A DNA stretch of 19,390 nt from Shinella sp. (lineage in GTDB: Bacteria > Pseudomonadota > Alphaproteobacteria > Rhizobiales > Rhizobiaceae). Both the position numbers and the translations under genes were made by a program. Below are positions 13,298-19,390 of the stretch, piece by piece (the stretch's first letter is position 1; each line of letters opens with the position of its first letter). The stretch lies in NCBI GenBank assembly GCA_003248775.1, contig QFQX01000067.1, forward strand, positions 1-19,390, given 5' to 3'. Under the pieces are notes generated by a model. That model ran no database searches, was not told the DNA's origin, and saw only the letters and a program-made list of their open reading frames with translations.

Positions 13298-13924
13298 ATG
13301 GCCGCGACGATTCGCTATCACGAGGGTGACATTTCCGCGGCAGACGCCGCCCGCTACACGGGCGCGATCGCGATCGATACCGAGACGCTTGGCCTCGTCC
13401 CGAGGCGCGACCGGCTCTGCGTCGTGCAGCTTTCCTCGGGCGACGGCACTGCCGATGTCATCCGGATCGCCGCTGGCCAGAAAGAGGCTCCAAACCTCGT
13501 GGCGATGCTGGCCGATCCCGCACGTCAGAAGATTTTCCATTACGGCCGCTTCGATATCGCCGTGTTGTTTCACACCTTCGGCGTCACCACCACGTCGGTT
13601 TTCTGCACCAAGATTGCCTCCCGCCTCAGCCGCACCTACACGGATCGCCATGGCCTGAAGGACAATCTGAAGGAGATGCTGGAAGTCGATATCTCCAAGG
13701 CTCAACAGTCTTCCGATTGGGCTGCGGAAACGCTCTCTCCGGCGCAGCTCGAATACGCGGCATCCGACGTCCTTTACCTGCACGCCCTGCGCGACAAGCT
13801 GACCGCGCGCCTGATACGCGATGGCCGGATGGCTCATGCCGAAGCCTGTTTCGAGTTTCTGCCGACCCGCGCCAAGCTCGATCTGCTCGGCTGGGAGGAA
13901 ACCGATATCTTCGCCCATAGCTGA
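13298..13924 (+). CDS. rnd: Ribonuclease D-like 3'-5' exonuclease (short form)
   Basis: The 208-residue protein is a DEDDy exonuclease. The catalytic acids are D27 and E29 in AIDTETLGL, D86 in HYGRFDIAVLF, and D157 with Y153 in LEYAASDVLYL. QSSDWAAETLSPAQL is the conserved RNase D segment preceding the last motif. RNase D trims tRNA and other small RNA 3' ends. Unlike E. coli Rnd (about 375 residues), this protein lacks the two C-terminal HRDC domains and consists only of the nuclease domain, as is common for alphaproteobacterial short homologues. GGAG lies 7 bases before the ATG. The gene follows directly after the double-hairpin repeat and converges on the DUF6665-type gene. Confidence 0.88.
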   Translation: MAATIRYHEGDISAADAARYTGAIAIDTETLGLVPRRDRLCVVQLSSGDGTADVIRIAAGQKEAPNLVAMLADPARQKIFHYGRFDIAVLFHTFGVTTTSVFCTKIASRLSRTYTDRHGLKDNLKEMLEVDISKAQQSSDWAAETLSPAQLEYAASDVLYLHALRDKLTARLIRDGRMAHAEACFEFLPTRAKLDLLGWEETDIFAHS

Positions 13925-13980
13925 CGACTTCCGCGAGGCCATCGCCGGTTTCTCGCCTTCACTGAAAAGCGTGTGGCGGA

Positions 13981-14337
13981 TCAGGCATCACCGGTTTCGG
14001 TTTCGGTGCTTTCCGACTTCCTGCGCACGCCGACCCGGATAAGAACTTCCCGGGGTATCCCGTAACGGCGCACGGCATCCACCTGGCTGCGAAAGCCCGA
14101 AATCTCTCTCTGGATGAAGAATGCCCAGACCAGTTCAGCGGCCTCGTCGATGAGCTTTTCCAGCGCGTCGGGCGGTGCCTCCGCCGTCTGCGCTGCCGCG
14201 AGAGCGCCAAGCGCCGTCTCGACTTTGCTGCCGATCCGGCCGAGCGCATCGGCCTTTTCGGCAGCAAGCTCATAATCGAGCGCCGACAGGACTCCGGCTC
14301 CGGTGGAAGAGAAAAGAGAGGGCGGACGAAAACTCAT
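13981..14337 (-). CDS. DUF6665-type small protein
   Basis: This 118-residue protein of unknown function begins MSFRPPSLFSSTGAGVLSALDYELAAEKA. It contains a mostly helical body with the segment ELVWAFFIQREISGFRSQVDAV-x-x-YGIPREVLIRVG, a pattern I recall from DUF6665 proteins of Rhizobiales. The C-terminus is a hydrophilic Ser/Thr/Glu tail. No signal peptide or membrane segment is visible, so it is probably cytoplasmic. GAGG lies 6 bases before the ATG on the minus strand. It converges on the RNase D gene with a 56-base gap and is monocistronic. Function cannot be inferred from its context. Confidence 0.75.
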   Translation of the reverse strand: MSFRPPSLFSSTGAGVLSALDYELAAEKADALGRIGSKVETALGALAAAQTAEAPPDALEKLIDEAAELVWAFFIQREISGFRSQVDAVRRYGIPREVLIRVGVRRKSESTETETGDA

Positions 14338-14523
14338 GAAAGCCTCAGCGCCATGGTGACCGACCGAAGATGGCGCCTGAAATGTCCGTCGGCAAGAGCG
14401 GATTGAAGTTCATCAATCAGGCTTTCTTAATTCCTCGGGCGCATCATGCGTCATACGGGATATCCTCCTGCCGGCCCTCCCGATTGTCGGGTTGGCCGCT
14501 GACCAAGCGGTACGAATGCGACC

Positions 14524-14874
14524 ATGATGGAAGCACCTAAGGTTTCCTCGTCGGGTGTCTTGCGGACCCCAGAAGGCCTTGAGAACGAACGATCTTTGCC
14601 TGCAACGCCTCCTGTTGCAGCCGACATGCTAAGAAACTGGCTGGAGCAGCCCGCGACCGCGACCGCAGTCTTCGCCGAAGGGTGCAGCGCATGGGACGAG
14701 CCATTCCCTCCGATACGCGAACAGTCGCAGCGGCCGCGCGGAAGCTGGCTTGATGCCGTGGCCGGTTCCTTGTCGGCCTCGCAGGAGCCGACCGGGGAAG
14801 CCATCGTCTCGCTCAATGCAGATGACAACGGCATCTACGGTCTCTTCCGGGATATTATCGTCAAGGAAGCGTAA
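14524..14874 (+). CDS. Hypothetical protein (116 aa), uncertain
   Basis: The protein is not recognised. The second half (SWLDAVAGSLSASQEPTGEAIVSLNADDNGIYGLFRDIIVKEA) looks like a genuine amphipathic, soluble sequence and uses G/C at third codon positions. The first half is low in GC3 and rich in Pro/Ser. No convincing ribosome binding site precedes either of the two tandem ATGs. A competing 127-residue minus-strand frame covers 14451-14834, but its Ser/Arg-rich translation looks like a shadow. The stop lies 35 bases before the nadV stop (convergent). The 186 bases before it (14338-14523) show no further gene. Confidence 0.4.
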   Translation: MMEAPKVSSSGVLRTPEGLENERSLPATPPVAADMLRNWLEQPATATAVFAEGCSAWDEPFPPIREQSQRPRGSWLDAVAGSLSASQEPTGEAIVSLNADDNGIYGLFRDIIVKEA

Positions 14875-14909
14875 GGCTCTATCGCGATCTTGCGGGATTA
14901 CCCTTGCGC

Positions 14910-16316
14910 TTATCGCCACAGCGCTCCGGCGGTGGCCGCAAGCTTGCGGATCTCGTCGAAGCCGAGGTCGCGCAGCAGCTTCCCGTTTTCCCAGACCGGC
15001 TGCAGCAGGTTCTGGCGCGGGCCCAGTTCTCCGAGCGGCACGGCGAACACGTCACCTTCTTCCAGAACCACGGCCTGACGGCCGAGGGCGGGCAGTTTTT
15101 CCTGCGGATTGCCGGGCCTGCGACCGATGTCGCGCCACGCGCCGTTTTCATCCTGCAATGCGCTCGCGCGCATGGTGAAGGAAAGCGTGTCGCGGCTGAC
15201 TTTCTGCAGGAGCGACGATCCCATGCCGAAGGAAATGTTTTCGGACGAAAAGCCCATGCCCTCGAGGCGGCCGAGGATCATCTGGATATCCTGCAGCGAA
15301 ACGCCGTCGGACTGGATGACGCGCACATTGTCGTCCAGAACTTTGAAGCCCTTGCCGTTGAGATGTGTGCCGAAGGCATAGGCAAGCTGTGCCACCACCT
15401 GAACCGGCGTATCGATCGGATCGCCGCTGTCGGAGCGGACGACGAGCGTTGCGTTGGCCGCGCGGATCTTGGTCTGCAGCTTCTTGCCGAGCGTATCGGA
15501 CACCGCGTTATGGAGATCGAAGCTGTCCGCCACGACCGAATAGGCGCCGAACCGGGCGAAGCGATCGATCATGTTGGAATAGGCCTCCGCTTCGCGCGCC
15601 TGTCCCCATGCCGTGACCGTCGTATGCTCGGATGCGGGAACGGAACGGCCGGCCATCAGTGCGCCGTAGTAACGACGCGTATGCAGCACGCCGGCGAGAG
15701 AATCGCTACTGGTGAAGTGCAGGAGATGGGCAGCACCGCCAAGCCCTGTCTGCTCGAAGCTCGTCGTACCCCTGGACCCGAAATCGCTGATGCTGGTCTC
15801 GATCAGCTCTTCTGCCCGGTCTGATGTGCGTTCGAGGAAGGGCCAGAGGGCCTGCTTGATCCGCCATGCCATGGTGGCCACGGTGGAGGGATACCAGATG
15901 GCCCTCAACAGCGCGGTTTCGATGTAGGAGGTGAGCCACGGCACTTTCGGGTCCGTGTTGACGACCTGTGCCACGGGCACGTCGCGACGGACGGCAAAGC
16001 CTTCCTGCAAGGCCTCGATCCTCAGCGGCAGATATCCGCCATGGGTATCGACGATATGCGTCCAGCCGGCGCGGTCGAAGGGCTGGCCATGCAGCGTGGC
16101 GATCTCTTCGGCTTCGTCGATGTCGGAGCGTGTGATGGCTCGGGAGAGATATTCCTTCAGGAACATCTGCAGCCCGAAGAACATTACGTCCGGACGGAAG
16201 GAGTTTCCGCGGGTGGTGACGTAAGCGCTGATCGCGCTGGTGTCCGCGGGATATTGCAGGAAATGCCCGAGCTTGTAGCTGTCGGTGTTCAGGATGGGAT
16301 TACGGTCATTCGGCAT
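14910..16316 (-). CDS. nadV: Nicotinamide phosphoribosyltransferase (NAMPT/NadV type)
   Basis: The 468-residue enzyme condenses nicotinamide with PRPP to nicotinamide mononucleotide, a one-step NAD salvage route. It starts NPILNTDSYKLGHFLQYP, the diagnostic NAMPT N-terminus. SDFGSRG (D178) corresponds to the nicotinamide-contacting Asp of human NAMPT. SVPASEHTT contains the phosphorylated catalytic histidine, H231. RSDSGDP (295-300) is the ribose-phosphate loop. FGMGSSLLQKVSRDTLSFTMRAS is also typical. These favour nicotinamide over nicotinate as substrate, although automated annotation often says nicotinate phosphoribosyltransferase. I start at the ATG at 16316 because the N-terminus then matches the family. 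The frame stays open to 16424, but the extra 36 residues are unlike it. No nadM, prs or NrtR gene is adjacent in the window. Confidence 0.9.
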   Translation of the reverse strand: MPNDRNPILNTDSYKLGHFLQYPADTSAISAYVTTRGNSFRPDVMFFGLQMFLKEYLSRAITRSDIDEAEEIATLHGQPFDRAGWTHIVDTHGGYLPLRIEALQEGFAVRRDVPVAQVVNTDPKVPWLTSYIETALLRAIWYPSTVATMAWRIKQALWPFLERTSDRAEELIETSISDFGSRGTTSFEQTGLGGAAHLLHFTSSDSLAGVLHTRRYYGALMAGRSVPASEHTTVTAWGQAREAEAYSNMIDRFARFGAYSVVADSFDLHNAVSDTLGKKLQTKIRAANATLVVRSDSGDPIDTPVQVVAQLAYAFGTHLNGKGFKVLDDNVRVIQSDGVSLQDIQMILGRLEGMGFSSENISFGMGSSLLQKVSRDTLSFTMRASALQDENGAWRDIGRRPGNPQEKLPALGRQAVVLEEGDVFAVPLGELGPRQNLLQPVWENGKLLRDLGFDEIRKLAATAGALWR

Positions 16317-16414
16317 TCGGCACCCATCTGTTGGCCGCAGCATCGCGAACGAAGCAGCCCGATATTTCGTTTTGTCAAAGATGTACGCGAGCCTTTCGGA
16401 GGCGGCAAGACGCG

Positions 16415-16442
16415 ACAATTGCAATTATGGTTAGCGAATTGT
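16415..16442. promoter_or_regulatory. AT-rich palindromes in the nadV / 578-aa gene divergent region
   Basis: The sequence contains a perfect 10-base palindrome AATTGCAATT (16417-16426) inside a larger inverted repeat ACAATT (16415-16420) / AATTGT (16437-16442). It lies about 100 bases upstream of nadV and 155 bases upstream of the divergent gene, in the most AT-rich part of a 280-base intergenic stretch. It is a candidate operator. No known regulator motif is recognised. Two GC-rich hairpins at 16501-16525 and 16534-16547 follow toward the plus-strand gene. Confidence 0.35.
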
Positions 16443-16596
16443 TTACGTCTCACGGGCATCATCAAACCCAATAGACTGGCAATCTCCCCTATTCTTGAAG
16501 CCCGCCGGCAGGATGGCCTGGCGGGACGGGGACACCGCGTGCGCGGTTTCGAATTGCCGATGTTTCCCAGCAATCTTTGCATGAAGAGGAGTTCCC

Positions 16597-18333
16597 ATGC
16601 TGCCTCCGGTTCAGGCAATTTCGAATTCCGGAACGTCCTATCCTGACAGCAGGAAACCGCAGGAGACGTTGATCGAAACCGCTGCCCGCCCCGCAGCGAA
16701 CCCGCAACCTGCAACCCAGGGCATAGAGCAGAACAGCGCAATCGCCGGCCGTCTCAACATGCTGCTGCTGTCCGGTCAGGAGCAGGAGCGCACGTCGCAG
16801 AATCTTGCCTCCCTGGTCGACCTGCTTGGCCGTACCATGAAAGTCGAGCGCAACGACGGTGAAAGTCTGGGCGGCTATGCCACGCGCCTTTTCCAGACGC
16901 TTGCGAGCCTGTCGCTGGAGGATCGGCAGACGGTTCAACGCCAGCTCGCCCAGTTGTTCGGCGGTCTGCAACTCCGCACGCTGATGGAGGCGTTCCGCAA
17001 TCCGGCCGGCCCCGAGGCGGCCATGCTGTCGATCTATCTGGAGCTCCATCGTAATAAGGATCGCGATCTCGCCGCTCGCTCGGCGGTAACGTCCTATCGC
17101 CAGAATGCAGGCGAACTGAAGCAGGCAATGGGTGCCGCTACGCAGCAGCCCGTCTCCACGCCAGCACAGGCGTCGAGGCCCACGATCCCGCAGGCCGCGA
17201 ACCGGCCTATGGCTTTGCCGGAGGAGGGATTGGCTGAGGATGTCGTCCAGCCGGTCAACAGGGATACCTCAGCACGAGCCCGTGCGGACCGCGACCTGGC
17301 AGGTGAGACGGCGCGCAGCGGCGCAAGACCGGCGGTGACTGGCGAGAGTGCCGCCCTGTCCCGCAGCGCCGTGACCATGGCGGCGGAAGGGAACCAGCCT
17401 GCCGATGCGGATGATATCCGCACGCTGCAAGACCGTCTTCACCACAACTTCGATTTCGGTGACGAACCCCAGACATCACCAGCCTCCATGCGTCCGGCTC
17501 CGCCTGCCGCGGGCGAGGCCCGGACATCCGATGCCGCTCGTGCAATGCTGCAGAAGGAGGCAATTCAGCAGGGGACCGCGCCGCGGACACCTGCGGCAGA
17601 ACCGGAAATCGCAGCTGCGCCGATGATTCAGGACGCCGCCGATGGCGTGGCCGATCTGGCGCTCAACACCTTTAGAAGCTGGAAGGATGCCGTCATCCGG
17701 ACGCTCGTTCCGAATCCGGCAGAGCTTTTGCCGCAATCGGCGGGCGAGGGGGACGTCGGCGGGCTTGCGGCTCCCATGCCGTCGGCCTCGACCGGCGAGC
17801 CGGGAGAGGATCAGACATCCTTTGATGCGGCGTCCCGCAGCTCCAATCTGGCAAGGAACGACGTCGCGCAGCCGGTCCTGCAGGCATGGGGCGACGACGA
17901 GCCGGATCAGCCGATGGGAAGCGTTCCGCATGGAGCAAGAACTGAAAATCCCGCCTCGATGACTGCGGATGTCGATGGCGACCATGCCGCGGCCCTTCGC
18001 CAGAGCATGTTGCTTCGCGAAGGCGTTCCCCTGCCTGTCGTCAACTATCTGATGGCTCAGGATGAATATGTCGAGGACGAGAAGGAACTCAGACGCCCCT
18101 ACGAAGACCAAGACGGTGAACAGGGCGACGAACACTTCGAGGGTGATGACGAGAGCGACAAAGGCCAGAACGAGGCTGAAGCGCAGGCGGGCGTGCAGGA
18201 GGAAGAGGTTTCGGTGGAACCTTCGATTGCGGCGGAGCATAAACCAGATGGCCCCGTGCCGCTGCTTGCAGCCGATATGGCGGATGGTCTGCCTGTCGCC
18301 GATCTTTACCACCGCATGGCCAACTGGGCCTGA
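16597..18333 (+). CDS. Large low-complexity protein of unknown function (578 aa)
   Basis: I do not recognise this protein. Residues about 45-175 are predicted-looking helical and conserved in character (NMLLLSGQEQERTSQNLASLVDLLGRTM, LFQTLASLSLEDRQTVQRQLAQLFGGLQLRTLMEAF, then SIYLELHRNKDRDLAARSAVTSYR). The middle (about 175-460) is Ala/Pro/Ser/Thr-rich and probably disordered, except for a short helix ALNTFRSWKDAVIRTLVPNP. The region around residues 488-540 is extremely acidic, and the protein ends in a hydrophobic-plus-helical peptide DLYHRMANWA. No signal peptide or membrane segment is seen. The ATG has AGAGGAG 6-12 bases upstream, and codon use is rhizobial, so it is a real gene. The architecture resembles scaffold or regulatory proteins, but no function can be assigned. 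Confidence 0.8.
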   Translation: MLPPVQAISNSGTSYPDSRKPQETLIETAARPAANPQPATQGIEQNSAIAGRLNMLLLSGQEQERTSQNLASLVDLLGRTMKVERNDGESLGGYATRLFQTLASLSLEDRQTVQRQLAQLFGGLQLRTLMEAFRNPAGPEAAMLSIYLELHRNKDRDLAARSAVTSYRQNAGELKQAMGAATQQPVSTPAQASRPTIPQAANRPMALPEEGLAEDVVQPVNRDTSARARADRDLAGETARSGARPAVTGESAALSRSAVTMAAEGNQPADADDIRTLQDRLHHNFDFGDEPQTSPASMRPAPPAAGEARTSDAARAMLQKEAIQQGTAPRTPAAEPEIAAAPMIQDAADGVADLALNTFRSWKDAVIRTLVPNPAELLPQSAGEGDVGGLAAPMPSASTGEPGEDQTSFDAASRSSNLARNDVAQPVLQAWGDDEPDQPMGSVPHGARTENPASMTADVDGDHAAALRQSMLLREGVPLPVVNYLMAQDEYVEDEKELRRPYEDQDGEQGDEHFEGDDESDKGQNEAEAQAGVQEEEVSVEPSIAAEHKPDGPVPLLAADMADGLPVADLYHRMANWA

Positions 18334-18362
18334 CGCGCGGTCGAAATTCCGGATGAAATGAA

Positions 18363-18394
18363 AAAGCCCGCCGATCATGCGATCGGCGGGCTTT
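18363..18394. terminator. Strong bidirectional intrinsic terminator
   Basis: AAAGCCCGCCGATC (18363-18376) and GATCGGCGGGCTTT (18381-18394) form a perfect 14-bp stem with a 4-base loop, preceded by an A-run and followed by TTTCT. It can stop both the plus-strand 578-aa gene and the convergent rpsA transcript. It lies 30 bases after the plus stop and 23 bases beyond the rpsA stop. Confidence 0.92.
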
Positions 18395-18416
18395 CTGATG
18401 TGTAGGGAACCAGGCC

Positions 18417-19390
18417 TTATTCGGCGTTGCGGTTCTTCAGGGCTGCGCCCAGGATGTCGCCGAGCGAAGCGCCGGAGTCGGAAGAACCGAACTGTGCCAC
18501 GGCTTCCTTTTCTTCAGCGATTTCGAGCGCCTTGATCGACAGCATGACCTTGCGGTCCTTCTTGGAGAAGTTCGTCACGCGGGCGTCGAACACCTGACCG
18601 ACCGAGAAACGCTCCGGACGCTGATCGTCACGATCGCGGGCCAGATCGGCGCGGCGGATGAAGGAGGTGATGTCCTCGTGGTTGACGAGCTTCACTTCCA
18701 CGCCACCGTCGTTGATGGCGATGACTTCGCACGAAACGACTGCGTTCTTGCGCAGGTCGCCCGAAGCGGCGGCTTCGCCGACCGAGTCACGGCCAAGCTG
18801 CTTGATGCCGAGCGAGATGCGTTCCTTCTCGACATCGACGTCGAGAACGACAGCCTTGACCACGTCACCCTTGTTGAACTCTTCGATAACCTGTTCGCCC
18901 GGACGGTTCCAGTCGAGGTCGGAGAGGTGAACCATGCCGTCGACGTCGCCTTCGAGGCCGATGAACAGGCCGAATTCGGTCTTGTTCTTGACTTCGCCTT
19001 CGACTTCGGTGCCGGCCGGGTGGCTATAGGCAAATGCCTGCCACGGGTTCTCGAGGGTCTGCTTGAGGCCGAGCGAGATACGACGCTTGGACGGATCGAC
19101 TTCGAGAACGACGACATCGACTTCCTGGCTCGTGGACAGGATCTTGCCGGGGTGTACGTTCTTCTTGGTCCAGGACATTTCCGAGATGTGGATCAGGCCT
19201 TCGATGCCTGGCTCCAGCTCGACGAATGCACCGTAGTCGGTGATGTTCGTGACGGTACCGGAGATCTTCTTGCCGACCGGGTACTTGGCGGCAATGCCAT
19301 CCCATGGATCCGACTCGAGCTGCTTCATGCCGAGCGAGATGCGGTGGGTTTCCTGGTTGATGCGGATGATCTGAACCTTGACCTGCTGGC
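18417..19390 (-). CDS. rpsA: 30S ribosomal protein S1, C-terminal part (5' end outside window)
   Basis: The open frame continues beyond base 19390 (codon phase ...QQVKVQIIRINQETHRISLG), so about 324 C-terminal residues are visible out of an expected total near 570. They contain the end of one S1 RNA-binding domain and three complete ones. The domains start at VGKKISGTVTNITDYGAFVEL, AGTEVEGEVKNKTEFGLFIGL and NAVVSCEVIAINDGGVEVKL. The first two are each closed by the RISLG-x-KQ signature and the last by KVMLSIKALE. The C-terminal tail GASLGDILGAALKNRN is typical of alphaproteobacterial S1. S1 binds mRNA on the 30S subunit and unfolds leaders during initiation. The ATG at 19328 is internal, not a start. 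Confidence 0.97.
   Translation of the reverse strand, partial: QQVKVQIIRINQETHRISLGMKQLESDPWDGIAAKYPVGKKISGTVTNITDYGAFVELEPGIEGLIHISEMSWTKKNVHPGKILSTSQEVDVVVLEVDPSKRRISLGLKQTLENPWQAFAYSHPAGTEVEGEVKNKTEFGLFIGLEGDVDGMVHLSDLDWNRPGEQVIEEFNKGDVVKAVVLDVDVEKERISLGIKQLGRDSVGEAAASGDLRKNAVVSCEVIAINDGGVEVKLVNHEDITSFIRRADLARDRDDQRPERFSVGQVFDARVTNFSKKDRKVMLSIKALEIAEEKEAVAQFGSSDSGASLGDILGAALKNRNAE

Noticed and set aside
14451..14834. 127-aa minus-strand frame overlapping the hypothetical 116-aa plus ORF
   Set aside because: Its composition is Ser/Arg/Gly-rich and shadow-like, with no ribosome binding site. The plus frame is more protein-like, though itself uncertain.
16317..16424. 36-residue N-terminal extension of NadV
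   Set aside because: NAMPT proteins begin just before the NPILNTDSYKLGH segment. The extension is unlike the family and overlaps the AT-rich palindromic region.
17476..18378. 300-aa minus-strand frame opposite the 578-aa gene
   Set aside because: It runs through the bidirectional terminator and lacks a ribosome binding site. The plus frame has an SD and rhizobial codon use.

Overview
The window is about 19.4 kb of high-GC, densely coded alphaproteobacterial DNA. Several features point to a Rhizobiaceae chromosome (Rhizobium, Agrobacterium, Ensifer or relatives). These are a serine 3-dehydrogenase closely resembling the Agrobacterium enzyme, a phosphonate-monoester-hydrolase-like sulfatase, a DUF6665-type protein, a rhizobial palindromic intergenic element, a TTAACCAT (CtrA-type) site and a small RNA with CCUCCUCCC loops. 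The genus call is inference from recalled similarity, not from a search.

Layout. (1) 1-2748, + strand: the end of a chemotaxis cluster, with the C-terminus of a methyl-accepting protein, cheW, cheR (TTG start) and cheB. It is followed after about 230 bases by a ParA/VirC1-like ATPase (2976-3695). (2) 3741-5171, - strand: a phosphomannomutase/phosphoglucomutase with its own sigma70-like promoter. (3) 5257-7653, - strand: a three-gene operon of a Tat-type exported protein with a CPFC motif, a LolD/MacB-type ABC ATPase and an FtsX-like permease with a histidine-rich extracytoplasmic region. (4) 7746-9500, - strand: an exported PhoA-family alkaline phosphatase preceded by a well-placed Pho box. 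(5) 9683-10180, - strand: a GNAT acetyltransferase. (6) 10181-10650: an intergenic stretch encoding, on the - strand, a probable small RNA of three successive hairpins whose loops all carry CCTCCTCCC (anti-Shine-Dalgarno), plus several further inverted repeats. (7) 10651-13115: divergent serine dehydrogenase (-) and sulfatase/phosphonate monoester hydrolase-like gene (+). (8) 13172-13924: a double-hairpin rhizobial repeat followed by a short RNase D. (9) 13981-14874: a DUF6665-type small protein (-) and a weak hypothetical ORF (+). (10) 14910-18333: divergent nicotinamide phosphoribosyltransferase (-) and a 578-aa low-complexity protein of unknown function (+). (11) 18363-18394: a strong bidirectional terminator, then the C-terminal part of ribosomal protein S1 (-), running out of the window.

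How the genes fit together. CheW, CheR and CheB form receptor coupling and adaptation for an array whose kinase would lie upstream. The ParA-like protein next door could position that array, as PpfA and ParC do elsewhere. Phosphate is the second theme: a Pho-box alkaline phosphatase lies within a few kb of a phosphonate-ester-hydrolase-like enzyme. The histidine-rich ABC operon sits directly downstream of the zinc-dependent phosphatase and may handle metal in the cell envelope, which is inference. The most unusual object is the triple anti-SD-loop RNA of the cuckoo/CcsR (alpha-r14-like) type.
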